Source: Diadophis punctatus similis (taxonomy: Eukaryota > Chordata > Lepidosauria > Squamata > Dipsadidae). From it: 64,000 bases of DNA. Numbering within the stretch: position 1 is the first letter of the stretch; each line of letters opens with the position of its first letter. A program made the position numbers and the translations under genes. The stretch covers positions 1 through 64,000 of the forward strand of contig JALIGW010000063.1 in assembly GCA_023053685.1 (NCBI GenBank), read 5' to 3'. Below the pieces are notes generated by a model, which had not been told where the DNA came from, searched no databases, and worked only from the letters and a program-made list of their open reading frames with translations. Of the stretch, positions 44,010-56,865 are shown piece by piece.

Positions 44010-45805
44010 AATAGAAAAAAAATCACTTTTACCAATTCATTAGTTTTCAGAAATGGCATTTAGTAGTCTGAATTATCAGGTTTTGACCATTTAATATTTA
44101 TTTATTGAACTTATATGATTCCCGTCTTCCCTGAAGATGACTCTAGGCAGCTTATACTCAATAAAAACAAGATGAAACATTAAAACATTCAAGTAATAAA
44201 TAGTATCACTAAAATTGTTTTAAAATCGATAAAATGGGGGTTGGTGGGGAGGAAGATGCACATATTGAAAGATATTCCTCCTACTCATAAACCTACTCCT
44301 GTTCCTATTCTTCCCTATTCCTAAACAAACCAGTAACAAAATACCAAGTCTTATTTTTAGTCACGATAATGTGGGTAACGTCAGTGTCCAGATGAATGAG
44401 TCTTTACAGTAAGCGAATGGGGGCTACACACATTTAAGAAACCTCCCAATAAGGAATGGGGCCTTGCAGCTCATAGTGACTTGTGGGAAGTTTTATCAGA
44501 ACATTCCCATAGCAATTCCTGAATCTGAAGAGGCGAATGCTTCTTATAACTAAGACCATTTTTCTTTGCAGATAACAGAAGGGCAAGAAGTAATCTGAGA
44601 TTTCTTATGTTATTATTTATGCATGTGTAGCCCATTTTCTCCTCCTGTTTTGCATCATTTCGCCCTCTTTTCTGCAATGTATAAATATTTACATGTTCTT
44701 ATTAAACATATGTATAAGGTGGCCACATTCATCTATAAGTTCCACTGGGCAGCTTACAATTTAACATTCACAATATAAAAACTCATTAACATCCCATACC
44801 AGTATATGAGTGGGATGTGAGTGTATGATGGGAGTGTATTCCTTTGTTTGTGAAAGTTTCTCTCTATTTTTTGGACAAGATCCACTCTGTATGTACTATG
44901 TAATAAACACTGCTTCAGGTTCAGTGTTTTGATTTCACAGAAACTGGTGTCAAAAATGAGATTCACAATTTTTGATCTGTGACCAGGGATGACAACAGGG
45001 CACCCAATGTCTTATGATGAGTTTGATTTCATGTCCTTTCCTGCTGCCAGAAAAGGGCACCATTTAGGGGTGTACTTAAGGCAAGAATCTGTGTCTAAAA
45101 GTTTATTTTAGTAATCTTTACTTTACTTTATTTTAGGCCACCCAGGTGGCCTCAGAAAGAGGGTACTTCTTGCCAATTTTCTTGCTGCTAATAAAAACCA
45201 TGGTTTAGGTGTGTGTACCAGGCAACACAGTGTGTCTAAAAATCCATTTGGGTTAGGGAGTTTTCTTAAATGTGTGTGGCCCCTTTTTTATTCCAGTTCT
45301 CAGTTTTCATGCAGAGAGCTCAACTGAGCAATGACTGGATTTGTCCGACAAGGGGAATTTGACTTTGGAGGAGTGATTCTGACACTTGTGCGTGGAGCAG
45401 AAAGTGGCCCTGATGTTCTGTTCAAACTCCTACTTTTTCACTGAATGAAGTTGTCCTAGATGCTATAGGTAGGGAGGGCAATATAAAATGAACTCCTTTG
45501 AGAGAGAGAAAGAGTGTGAAAATGTAAGTGTTCACAAAGAGGTAACACTCCCAAGTTAAGAACAGTCTACCAGGTGAATCCAAGGACCAAATAATACTGC
45601 AGAAAAAGAAAAGGAAAAGAAAAGAAAAGAAGGAAGCCACCGATGAGTATCTCCAGATCCTGCATGCAGGAAACAACCAATTAGATAAATGTGTATTTAT
45701 GGGAATTTAGTGTCTCTGGGAGAAGGACCAGTTTTGACTAGGAATTGTTAATCACATGGCACAATGGAAACTAATCAACTAATCCAGGGATCATCTTATA
45801 ACAGA
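44010..45805. other. Intergenic sequence between V2R loci C and B
   Basis: 44095-44200 ('tgactctaggcagcttatac') looks like a decayed L2 3' tail on the minus strand. Otherwise no gene is recognised. C and B converge tail to tail here. Confidence 0.5.
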
Positions 45806-46390
45806 AAAACTGAATAACAGAGTTGGAAGGGACCTTGGAGGTTTTCTACTCCAAGCCCCTGCTCAGGCAGGAAACTCTCTACCATTTCAGACAAATAGTT
45901 GTTCAATCTCTTCTTAAAAACTTCCAGTGTCTGACCATTTAGAACTTCGGGACGCAAGTTGTTCCACTGATTAATTGTTCTCACTGCCAGGAAATTTCTC
46001 CTTAGTTCTAGGTTGCTTCTCTCCTTGATTAGTTTCCATCCATTGTTTCTTGTCATGCCTTCAGGTGCTTTGGAGAAGGGTCTATTATTGTTTACATCCT
46101 CCGCTCGGCCATGATTGTTTTGTCCCCAGCCTTCCACCCCCAAAAATTCCGGCGCCCCCTTTCCTCCTTGGCCCCTTCGCCGAATGAGCCAAAAAGCCAG
46201 TTCACCCCGGGCTTTTGGGCGCATGGGACACTTTGCCGCCAGCCAATCAGAGGAGCAAGAATCCCACCCCCTTGGAAGCAGCCTTTTTAGGAGAAAGAAT
46301 GGGGAACGAGGCTTCCCTCTCTTGCTCAAAACAGACATGCTTGGAGGTGCTCCCAACGAAAAGTGCTCCCCCAAAGCACTCTTCACTCTT
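45806..46390 (-). mobile_element. CR1 LINE 3' portion
   Basis: The minus strand encodes '[19 protein letters not shown]' and 'TINQWNNLRPEVLNG', a CR1-type RT C-terminus, ending with 'ccaaggtcccttccaactct' reversed at 45818. The part 46110-46390 is GC-richer and of uncertain origin. Confidence 0.68.
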
Positions 46391-46942
46391 TCACTTTCTT
46401 AAGATGTCACCTAACACCAGCTGATAAACTAGAAAAGGTCATAGAGAGTGCGGCAACTGGGGGTCATCTGAATGTCCTTGAAACCCAAGTAGCTGAGGGC
46501 AACATAAAACATTGCAACAGAGCCTTCATTACATTGAATAATTTTCTCTCCAGGTCTATTTCCATCTCTTACTTTAGAGAAGAACTCATAGAGAGAAAGA
46601 GGGCATGTTCACACAGACTTAGATTTCCATATTCATCCCACCCAAGGCAAAAGACTCCTTCCTCTTCTCTTTGGGGAATCTTGTCTCTTCTCTTCAGCCA
46701 TCTTACCTTAATACAACTATCCTATTTCCTGTCTTGTCCTTCCCTGGCTGCATAACAATTTTAATGATTAATTAATTTACTGTTTGATGATTATGTTGCA
46801 TTTTAAATTCATTAGTCTTATACTTTATTTCCTTTGGTTTTAAAAAATCTTAATTCTTAAACAAATGCAAAGGAAACATACAAGTCCAATAATAACCACA
46901 ATGAAAAACTACATGTTATGAGTCTAAGAAACAATTTTATTA

Positions 46943-47847
46943 TCAGTTCCCTACTGTTATCCTTAGATGTTCCTTGGTGTTTAGATCTGGTCTAAGGATG
47001 ATGATGTAGCACTTGGGGAAGAAGATGCATCCCAGAAGCCCAGCACTGGAGGCCAAGATGGAGAAGACCTGCACAGCCACCATAAACTTTCCTTTAGTGC
47101 TCAGGTAGGTAGGCAGGAAAGAGACCCAGACGCTGCAGAAGACCAACATGCTGAAGGTGATTAGCTTGGCTTCGTTGAAGGCCCCAGGCAGGTTCCTGGC
47201 CAGGAAAGCCACTATGAAGCAAATGACAGCAAGGAAACCCATGTAGCCAAGGACAACATAAAACATGGTGACAGAGCCTTCATTGCACTGAAGGATGATC
47301 TCTCCAGGCTGGGATTTCAGGTCAGAGTCAGGGAATGGAGGAGAAACTCCCAGCCACAAGGCACAGATGAACATCTGGACAGCAGAACAAAAAAGAATGA
47401 TGGAGTTGGCCAAGCTCTTCCCCAACCATCTTTTCACCCTATTCCCTGGCTTTGTGGCCAGGAATGCCAGTACCACTGTGATTGTTTTGGCCAACACAGA
47501 AGACACAGCTACTGAGAAGACAATGCTGAACACGGTTTGTCGGAGAAGGCAGGTGGCTTTCCTTGGTTGTCCAATGAAGAGAAAAGAAGACAGGAAGCAA
47601 AACAGCAGGGAGACCAGGAGGATGTAGGAGAGATCCCGATTGTTTGCTTTGACAATGGGAGTCTCTATGTATTTAAGGAACATGATTAAAATGAAGCCTG
47701 TGGTTAGGAACAAAAGCAGGGCAAAGAAGACCAGGATGATGCCCAGATGTTCTTCATAAGAAAGGAAAGTTACAACTTTGGCGATACATTGGACTCGTTT
47801 ATCATTTGGATATTTATCATCAGGACACTTGGTACATTTTTCGACAT
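46943..47847 (-). CDS. V2R locus B exon 6 (seven-helix domain), intact
   Basis: 905 bases from TTTTCCTCAG. It begins [15 protein letters not shown] and contains seven membrane helices with the conserved '[17 protein letters not shown]', '[18 protein letters not shown]', '[19 protein letters not shown]', '[17 protein letters not shown]' and '[13 protein letters not shown]'. It ends at TGA 46943-46945. No break, so this part of the gene is preserved despite the stop in exon 3. Confidence 0.93.
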
Positions 47848-48061
47848 CTGAGGAAAATAAACACCAATATTTCTTTAATATTATGTCAATTTACTTTTCA
47901 TGGAATACCTTCTTTGGAGGATAACTGATACTGAGAGAAGGGAAAGCCCCAGTAAATAGTAAATATTTCATAGAATTATAAAAAACAGTTTGTGGAACAT
48001 CAGCATTTGGAATTGGTCCAAGCACCCATCCTTACTGCAGAATGTGCAGTAATAAAGTAAA

Positions 48062-48190
48062 TAGATAGATAGAATAGATACTGTAGAATTCTTTATTGGT
48101 CAAGTGTGATTGGATACACAAGGAATTTGTCTTTGGTGCATATGCTCTCAGTGAACAAAGTACACTGTACAGTACAAAGTTCTGTGCTTA
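48062..48190 (-). mobile_element. Snake-type LINE 3' end next to GATA/AATAG repeats
   Basis: 'gaattctttattggtcaagt', 'gtgattggatacacaaggaa' and 'gcatatgctctcagtg' beside short (TAGA)n repeats. I recall this 3' end as common in snake introns, attached to short repeats. Matches 54335-54428 in the opposite orientation. Confidence 0.6.
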
Positions 48191-48244
48191 CGTGAAGAAA
48201 TAAAGTGCTGAAGTGAAGTTCCCACTCAGTGGGATTTTTGGCTT

Positions 48245-48260
48245 AAATTGTGCTGGGACA
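48245..48260. repeat. Target-site duplication of the L1, left copy
   Basis: AAATTGTGCTGGGACA, identical to 52887-52902. Confidence 0.88.
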
Positions 48261-48871
48261 CGGCAAGATTGGCAAAAATGTTTCCACATCTATCACCGAA
48301 ATGTTGGAAGTGTAAGCAGGAGTACGGAACATATTATCACATGTGGTGGACATGTTCAGAAATCAAAAAATACTGGAAAAAAATACAGAATTGGATTGAG
48401 GAGATAACAAAACAAAAGATAGAGCTTAAACCGGAAACTTTTTTACTAGGAATAATGAAAACAAAAACAGATAAACCGACTCACTATCTCATACTTCATA
48501 TAATCACAGCAGCCAGAATATTATACGCACAACACTGGAAAACCGATTTAATACCCACTAACACAATGTTAATAACTAAGATCTTAGACTGCGCAGAAAT
48601 GTGTAGATTAACAATGAAAATACAAGATAAAGAAGACTCAGAATATTATAAAATTTGGGATAACTGGTATAAGTGGATGGAAAATAAACAATAGAATAAA
48701 CAAATCAATTACTTTAAGGGTGATAATAATCAAATTGAGAAAGACTGATGATAAGTTAGGGACACAACAAACCAGATATTGAAATGACACGATACGCAAA
48801 TGCTGTAACAAATATATACAACTTTCTTTTTTTTTTCTATATTTTTTTCTTCTTTTTTACTGTATTTATAT

Positions 48872-49017
<146 letters not shown>

Positions 49018-49315
49018 CTTTGTGTGTGTATGTGTGTGTGCGTCTGGGTGTGCATGTGTCGATGTATAGCCTTTTTTTCTGTATTTATATATCTAGAATA
49101 TCATTAAATATGAAAATATACAGTAACAAATAAGCTTGATTTATGTATAGATACCTATATAAGTATATTTTTATTTTATTTATTTTTATTTATTTTATTT
49201 GTCAAACATGTATAGTAGTAATTTGTATAAACATAAGTAAAAAGTAACGATAAAAGAGGACAATTGGACAGTAGGACAGGGACGGTAGGCACGCTGCTGC
49301 GCTTATGCACGCCCC

Positions 49316-52004
49316 TTACAGACCTCTTAGAAATGAGGAGAGGTCGACTGTAGTCAGTCTAAGGTTAAAGTTTTTGGGGTTTGGGGAAGAAATCACAGAG
49401 TCAGGTAGTGCATTCCAGGCATTGATCACTCTGTTGCTGAAGTCGTATTTTCTGCAGTCGAGTTTGGAGCGCTTTACATTTAGTTTGAATCTATTACGTG
49501 TTAGATCAGATCGGAGGCGACGTAGTTGTAAATTGTCTAATCCCAGTATTTCAAGTCTGGTGGAATAAGGTATTTTGTTGTGAGTGGAGGAGTGAAGGAC
49601 TCTTCTTGTGAAATATTTCTGGACTCTCTCGATTGTATTTATGTCTGATATGCAGTGCGGGTTCCAGACAGGTGAGCTGTATTCCAGAATTGGTCTAACA
49701 AATGTTTTGTATGCTCTGGTTAGTAATGTAATGTTGCCAGAGAAGAAGCTACGCAAGATTAGATTAACAACTCTTAGTGCCTTTTTGGCAATGTTGTTAC
49801 AATGGGCTCTAGCACTTAGGTCTTTGGATATGAGTACTCCAAGGTCTTTGACAGAGTGAGGGTCATCTACAAGTTCGTTTCCTCCAAGTTTGTATTTTGT
49901 ATTCTGATTTTTTTTGCCAATGTGTAAGACAGAGCATTTGTTGGTTGAGATTTGAAGTTGCCAGTTGTTTGACCATTCTGCTACATGGTCAAGGTCTTTT
50001 TGAAGGGTAGCAACATTGTCGGTGGTGTTAAATAGTTTAACATCATCAGCAAAGAGAACACAGTTGCTTATAATATGATCACAAAAATTGTTTATGTAGA
50101 GTATGAAGAGTGTTCGTCCTAGAACACCGCCTTGAGGGACACCACTGTTGACAGGAGCAGGATTTGATATGGCACTTCCTATTTTGACCACTTGTTGTCT
50201 GTTAGACAGGAACGCAGTTATCCAATTATGTAGGGGTCCAGAAATGCCATAGGATTTTAGTTTCAGAAGTAGTTTGTCGTGTACAACTGAATCAAAGGCT
50301 TTACAAAAGTCTATGTAAATTGCATCTATTGTTTTAGCTTGATCAAGTTGAGTGGTCCATATGTTTTTGCAGTGCAAGAGTTGCAGATTACAGGATAATT
50401 TTTTTCTGAAACCAAATTGTTTGTTGGAGAGTAAGTTGTTAGTTTCTAAGTGGAGCGTAATGGATTGGTTTATGATTGATTCCATGACTTTGCAGGTGAC
50501 GCAGCCCAAAGAGATTGGTCTGTAATTTTCAACGTTACTTGGATCTCCTTTTTTGAAGATAGGGATGACCGTGGCTAGTGACCATAGGTTGGGTAAGGAG
50601 CTAGTTCTGAAGGATTTTTTAAAAATTATACTTAGAGGTTCAGCCAAGGTTGTGGAGAGCTTTTTTAAGAAGTATGCACATAGTCCATCAGGTCCAATAG
50701 ATAGAGATGGTTTTTGGTTGCGTAATGCCTTTCTAACGTTATCTTCTGTAAAATCGATTTGTGTTAGATCGTTGCAGTTAATTGTGGTACGACTAGGAAA
50801 TATTGGGCATGAGCCATTGCTGTTTACAAAGACTGAGCCGAAGAATGTGTTAAAGAGGTTGGCTTTAACTGTTTCGTCATTATAGTCTTTACCATTCGGG
50901 TAAATGGTAAAGGGGTGGGATGGATCTTGAGTCTTTGAGTTTGTTGTTTACAAAGTTATAGAAGGCACGTGTGGACTTCGTACGTAGGAGGTTTTCTTCT
51001 TGATTGATGTGATAATTGGTGCATTCAGTCTTTATTTGGTGACACAGATTTTTGTAGCGGCTTTTAAAGTTTGCAACGTGGCCTGTTTTATTTTTTCGCC
51101 AAAGAGATCTTTTTTTGGATTGGAGCTTCCTTATTTTTATGGGTAATTTATTTTTCTTGGTTTTGGTGATTATTAGTGGTACATGTAATTTAATGACTCT
51201 TTGGATTTCGAGCAAAAATATATTGTAGTAGTCTTCGGCAGTATTACAGCCAGAGAATAGTGTATGCCAATCAAGAGATGAGAGGTCGGCTTCTATGATA
51301 TCATAGTTGGCTTTTTTAAAGTTGTAATTGGTTCTCCCATTATTGAGATGGTTTCTGTAAGGACATATATTGAGACAAAAGTCAATCATGCTGTGGTCAC
51401 TGTTGGAAAAGGGTTCTTTTATTTGTAGTCCGTAAATTGAGTGTAAGTTGTTGCAGAAGATGAGATCAAGACAATTGCTGAGTCTAGTATTGTCTGTTAC
51501 TAGTTGATCTAGCCCTAGATTGGTAATAGCATTGTAAAGGGTTGAATGTATGGGTTCAGTTGTACATTCATTTAGGGTCCAGTTTATATGAGGTAGGTTT
51601 AGGTCACCAAGAAATATAAGAGGATGTGGGTAGGAGGCTGCCCACGTTAGTAGTGAGGTAAGCTTGTTCGCATGTGTCATGTCGTAATCAGGAGCTCTGT
51701 AACATAGTAGGAAGCGAAGTGTGGTATTTAAGGTCAGTTCGCAGATGATAGTTTCTGGAAGATCGAGTTCATGTTTAATTTGCACCTTTTTTAGGTTCAG
51801 TGATTTCTTATAGAAGATTGCAACTCCACCTCCTCTACGGGTTTCGCGATCAGATCGGTAAACATGATAGTCTCTTACTGTGATAATGGAGTCGGGGAGG
51901 GATGCGTTTAGCCATGTTTCACAGACAAATATAATGTCGAATTTAGCAGTTTTTAGTAAGAGAATGAGTTCAGGTATTTTGTTAACGATGCTTCTTGAAT
52001 TCAT
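49316..52004 (-). pseudogene. LINE ORF2 (second copy), nearly open
   Basis: Endonuclease and linker 50889-52004 (371 codons: 'VCETWLN', 'GGGVAIFYKK', 'LGDLNLPHINW', 'SDHSMI'); RT 49316-50647 (443 codons: 'YIDFCKAFDSVVHDKLL', 'SGVPQGGVLG', FADD). The frame is lost near 50900, where 'cctttaccatttacccgaat' stands in place of the first copy's 'ccttaaaagaccgagt'. Otherwise well preserved. Confidence 0.85.
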
Positions 52005-52061
52005 TAGTTTACATTTAAGGTTAGCAGTGGTTGATGTTGAGGAAGTAAGGGGCGTGCATAC

Positions 52062-52745
52062 CTAGTTTTGGTTTATGGGGGGTTGGTTTTGGTTGAAGGT
52101 GGATTGGAAGTTTGGATTGTTTTGGGTGATGATGGTTTGAATGATGGATGGTGGATTGTGGGTCTTAGTTTTGATGCAGCCAGCACGGTAGTCAATGTAT
52201 AGGTCAGTTTGTCCTTGGTCTTGACGTTTTTTGAGATCTGCTCGGAGTTCTCGGGAGCGGATTCGTTGTAGTATGGATAGGTCAGGTCTTGAGCGAAGTT
52301 TTTTGGGGTTGGGGTCATTTCTGTTAATGGAGTTTATAGTATTAATGAATTTTCGTTTGCTGAGTTCATCTTTGCAAATGACTCTACAGAATCGTGGGGC
52401 CACCGAACCATCTCTATACTTAAACTCGGGGCCATCTCTGGAAACTTCAATGATTTCTTCAGCGGGGAATTTTGATGCAATAATGTTGCGAACCTGATCT
52501 ATATCAGGTTCATTGGTAACTTCGAGGCCAAATAGAATAGCATTATTATGTTTTTGTTCCTGTTCAAGGGTGTCTTTGATGAGTAAGGATATATTGCTTG
52601 GATGGTTGGTAGATGGTTGAGGTAGTTGTTGTTGTGGTTGTGCATGTGGTTGAGGTAGTGGTTGTTGAGCTAGAGATTGAGGTAGTTGTTGTGTTGGAAT
52701 TTGGTTTTGAGCATTTGAATTTCCATTTGTCTGTGCTGTAATTTT
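52062..52745 (-). pseudogene. LINE ORF1 C-terminal part (second copy)
   Basis: Minus-strand text 'FCRVICKDELSKRKFIN' to 'DQGQTDLYIDYRAGC' is open from 52403 to 52062. Upstream sequence to 52745 is the matching middle of ORF1. The PHD-finger end is missing through truncation. Confidence 0.75.
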
Positions 52746-52886
52746 TTTATCATATATATATATGCATACGCCTTCTTTTTACATGTTGTTTTTGTATGTT
52801 TTTTCCTTTTTCCCTTTTGTTTATGTATTATGTCTTTTTGTCTTTTTGTATATTTTAAAACAACTCAATAAAACTATTTTAAAAAA

Positions 52887-52902
52887 AAATTGTGCTGGGA
52901 CA
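52887..52902. repeat. Target-site duplication of the L1, right copy
   Basis: AAATTGTGCTGGGACA directly after the poly-A of the L1. Confidence 0.88.
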
Positions 52903-54334
52903 AACAGTCCCAGTGTTGGGCTGGACCCACAAATTAACTCCAAGGTGAGATTAGCTGCAACCCTTGAGGCTTTCTTTCAACAGGGTTGGGAATCTCCTAG
53001 TAAAACGGTCCTGAGTGCTGGTTTTATCATATGTAACATCTACAAGTATTCTTTTTTTGCTATGTTTTTAAAAAAAATTTAAATGATGAACAATAAAAAT
53101 AAAATAACATTGCAAAAAATAATACTTGTAGGCGTTATATATGATAAAACGCAGCACATGTACTTTGGGGAAAAAAAGTTTTACTCTTGGTTGTAAGTCA
53201 CTCAGAGCTGCTTTGTGTGAGATGAGTGGCCATCTAAATTTGATAAATAAAAAATAAATAATTTTATTTAAACAATATGATAAATTCCTGAAATAATTTA
53301 AGAAGAGAAATTGAGTCCTTTATCTGTTTCTGCCAGGTATTTCATTTCTAATAGTGAGAAGAGGAAGCAATATATTTCCATTCTATGTTTAATAACAGTT
53401 TTAAAGAGTGAATGAGCTCCACAGTGGTATCAATTGGATATTGTGTAGATTGTTTATTTTTTAATTAATTCTCTTTTTCCCTCCTTTATGTTAGGTCTGA
53501 TTCCTTCAAATCCCCAACAGTGTGTATAAAGCTTTTTTCATTTCAGAAACAGAACTATATTCCTATTTTGTTAATGTGGTAATTGTATTTTATTAAACAA
53601 CCGAGAATATTGGAAAGATTAGAAGAAGTGGAAAGGCCCAACAGCAATCCTACCAACGACTTCGTGATGGTGGATATGCTGAACCTGGGACTGTAGAACT
53701 ATCCTACAAATAATATTTTTGTTTTATCTCTTCAACTATAGCATGGAAAATTAGAGCATTGGAGAGGAAAGAGACAGATTTTATTCCAAATTATGGTAAA
53801 TTTAGTTTACCTTCCTCTCACACTCTTATGCTCTCAATGGATTTTAGGGTCAATCCTCTGTTTGAATTTCTCTTGTCCCTTGAATCAAACCTCTGTCCCT
53901 CTATGGTCCTCCCATTTTCTTCTTCTCTGGCTCTATGATCTTCAAAAAAACAATGACTGATTGGTTGGTTGATTATTCAATCTTTTGGTCTGTAGGGTAA
54001 AAGTGGTTTGGGTGAGAAGGACTGACCTGAAACCATTCTTCAAGTTCAATAAATCAATTGTTCCTAACAAAGGTAATATTTGAAGGACACTTCAAAAGTG
54101 ACAAGTAGAAGAGAGATTTACTCTGGCAGAAGCAACCTTGCTCAATCTACCATGTTTTCTATCTCTTCCTACCTCACCCTTCAAGATCTTGTTGTTAATC
54201 CTCCCATGGTAGAACAAAGAACAACAATAAAATAATCAAGTTTAGATCTGTCTCTATTAAAAGCATATGGATTGAAATGATCTAGCTTGAATGAACTTGA
54301 ACCCTATGACAACCATTCCTGACAAATGTATCTT
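52903..54334. other. Intron 5 of V2R locus B, unrecognised
   Basis: AT-rich sequence without recognisable coding or repeats. About 2.3 kb of non-repeat sequence remains in this 6.6-kb intron. Confidence 0.5.
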
Positions 54335-54428
54335 TTCTTTTATGTACACTGAGAGCATATGCACCAAAGACAAATTCCTTGTGTTCCAATCACACGTGGC
54401 CAATAAAGAATTCTATCTATCTAGCTAT
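54335..54428 (+). mobile_element. Snake-type LINE 3' end next to ATCT repeats
   Basis: 'cactgagagcatatgcacca', 'ggccaataaagaattctatc' then (TATC)n. The reverse of the piece at 48062-48190. Confidence 0.6.
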
Positions 54429-54459
54429 ATCCGATAGCATTTCTTCTGGTGTCACCCAC

Positions 54460-54586
54460 CTTCCTGAGTGGAGATGGACCCCTCTGGACAAGGAACACAG
54501 TCGTAACAGCAAACTGGCTCTCCTTCCCGAGCCCGCTTCACAAATCCAGGATGACAATTTTCCACACATTTGGACTGAGGCAGAGA
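54460..54586 (-). CDS. V2R locus B exon 5 (cysteine-rich)
   Basis: 127 bases: 'SLPQSKCVENCHPGF', 'EGEPVCCYDCVPCPEGSIST'. Acceptor CTCTTAG, donor GTGGGT, phase 1 out. Confidence 0.88.
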
Positions 54587-55059
54587 CTAAGAGGAAAAAG
54601 AAGGAATGCCAGAGAAAATGTGTTTTGGAAAATTGTGGTCAACCTGAATATTAGACAAGGAGTCTCTGAGCTTCACTCAGGAAAGCATGAAATCTCTAAC
54701 AAGTTTCAAACAGTTGCAGGAAATAAAACTATTCACATATTCTTCATTTAGTTCTTCCCTTTTGTTTCTGGTAAAATATTTCAAGAAAGGATTTTTGTAT
54801 TTAATGAAGACTGGAGTGATGGAATTGAGAAAAAAATTAAGTTGTACATTACAACCAGTGGGTTGATCATTATGTCTGTATTAACATCAATCCTCTATTC
54901 TTCATAAAGCTATAATTTTAAAGTATGATGGTCTCTTGCTATTCAGTCTTGGAATAAAACTAATACTATTTTGTTTAATTTTTATTCCATTAGGGTTTTT
55001 TTTTAATAGATTAAAATTGTGATGAAGAAAAAAAACCTCTGACCAGTATGATTTGGAAA

Positions 55060-56652
55060 GGTTTCTTCTCGACTATATAAAATATTGCAAAGCTATTCCC
55101 CTTTGAAAGTAATCTAAATCCCTCTCCCAGTTAAGAGACAAATTCCTTATATATTAGGGCTGTAGAAATTAAAAGTTGTTCTTTTTTATTTGCATATTAA
55201 TTTGTTCAATTTCTTTGACTGCTATGTTGCTGAAGTAAGACTAAGTTTCTGCATAATTTTCAGATGGAGGTGAGGTGGTGAGAACATGTCCCTCAAACAG
55301 TCAGGCTGCCAACTTGCAAAGCATTCCTGACCTACCATAGGCACGGGGGATTGGAAAACAAACTTTGCAGCTGCAGCGAGGCAGTACGTCAGTCAAAACA
55401 AAAGCACATTCCAGCCATATCTCTATGAAGGCTGTCTCCGCAGTTACCCACAGTGGCCGGAGGGGAGTGGCCTCTACAACCAGAGAAATTGCTTTGTTGG
55501 AGAATGTGATTGATGGCACACCTTGGAGGGAGGGGGAAATGGTCAGAGCCGGAACGTAAATTACGTGGGGTCAGAGTTGGCTTCACTTGAAACGTGCCGA
55601 CATGAAGCTCCTAATAAATAACTGGGTATCTTATGAAGTTTGGCTCGAGGCTTGTGATTTAATTAGGGCATCAGTCAGAACCCTGACAGCGGCATCTTTT
55701 GCTGCAGCAAATGGAACATGATTATAAGCCAAGTATAGAAAAGGGATATTTTTAAGGCCCAGCTAAGAATCCAAGACAAGGTTCTTTCTGTTTTCAAATT
55801 GTGTCCTCTTACAATTCAAAGGAAAAATCTAAATAGCGTTTTCTTTCAAACTATCTCCCTTCAAATATCAGAAAGGGCTTTTCTTTGATATAAGAGTCAT
55901 GTTTGAGTGCTTCAGTTTTCAGAGTCAAGTTTTATCCCACTTTCAATCAGTGATTATGATTATGAATTCAGTGCCTTGGATCTCCTTCTTAGGAGCAGAA
56001 AGTCTATTGCACTATCCCAGTGGAGTGAAAGTGAGCCATGGAGAACTCTGGCCAACTCCAGTATGCTTTAGAAAAATCACAGACTATGTACAATTGCTTT
56101 CAGGAGACGCTGTCTTCAACCAAGACAAGCTGAATCCTGATGCCAATGCTTATTTCTTATTGGGGCCAAAAGATTCCCATCCATTCTTGATTCCTTTTCA
56201 TTGAATTCAGTCCAAAACTGAACTTGGGCACTAGTCAACAAAATTGCCTTCTTCTTTGCTAAATGTAACTAAGAAACAAACAAACACATCTACTGAACCA
56301 CAATCCAAAGTACCTGAAGAACCACAATCCAAACACTTGAGGAACTCTGTCACCAGTTTTATGGAGATAGTAGATATCTGAGGGGACACCAAGGGGCCAT
56401 GATCTGTGTCTCAAAGTAATCACCTACCATCCCCTGTTGGACATGGCTGAATCAGAATAAAAGAGTGTTCCATTTTATAGGATCTGGAAAATACCTTTGT
56501 GAATAGTACTGAAGCCTCCCTAGCCATCTAAGAATAGTATAATTCTTCTACTCTCCACTTTGCATTCTCTGTGAAAATCATCCACATTGGTGACTAGGCT
56601 TAATCAACTAAGGCTTTGGAAAATAGAGAAAGTTCAGCACAATTTCACTCAC
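55060..56652. other. Intron 4 of V2R locus B with a CpG-bearing block
   Basis: 55290-55690 is richer in GC and CpG than its surroundings, has AATAAA at 55613, and ends 'gaaccctgaca'. It could be a solo LTR or a promoter-like insert; the family was not recognised. The rest shows nothing. Confidence 0.4.
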
Positions 56653-56865
56653 CTTCTTGAGCAACTTTAGCTGTGAAAGAACATCTTGGTTGATAATAAG
56701 TCTCTGTCTTTCAAAACTCCCAAGTTGTACCTCAATGGGATCCTTCTTGACGAAAACCATCCAGCTTATAATGTTCAGGTCTGCTGCTACATCTCCATTT
56801 TGATCCAAGTACATTTTCATTTGAGAAAGATTGCAAAACTCATTCCTCTCTAGAAAGGGATGGAA
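56653..56865 (-). CDS. V2R locus B exon 4
   Basis: 213 bases, open: 'FHPFLERNEFCNLS', 'MYLDQNGDVAADLNI' and 'QLGSFERQRLIIN', ending 'LLKK' before GTGAGT. Confidence 0.88.

Larger units (their letters stand above)
49170..52745 (-). mobile_element. AAAT-tailed CR1/L3-like LINE, second large copy
   Basis: Same family as 4830-8990, on the opposite strand. It is 5'-truncated in ORF1: its text begins at the point matching about 5229 of the first copy. The 3' tail (TTTA/TTTTA) is at 49170-49200. It is better preserved than the first copy and lies inside the L1. Confidence 0.88.
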
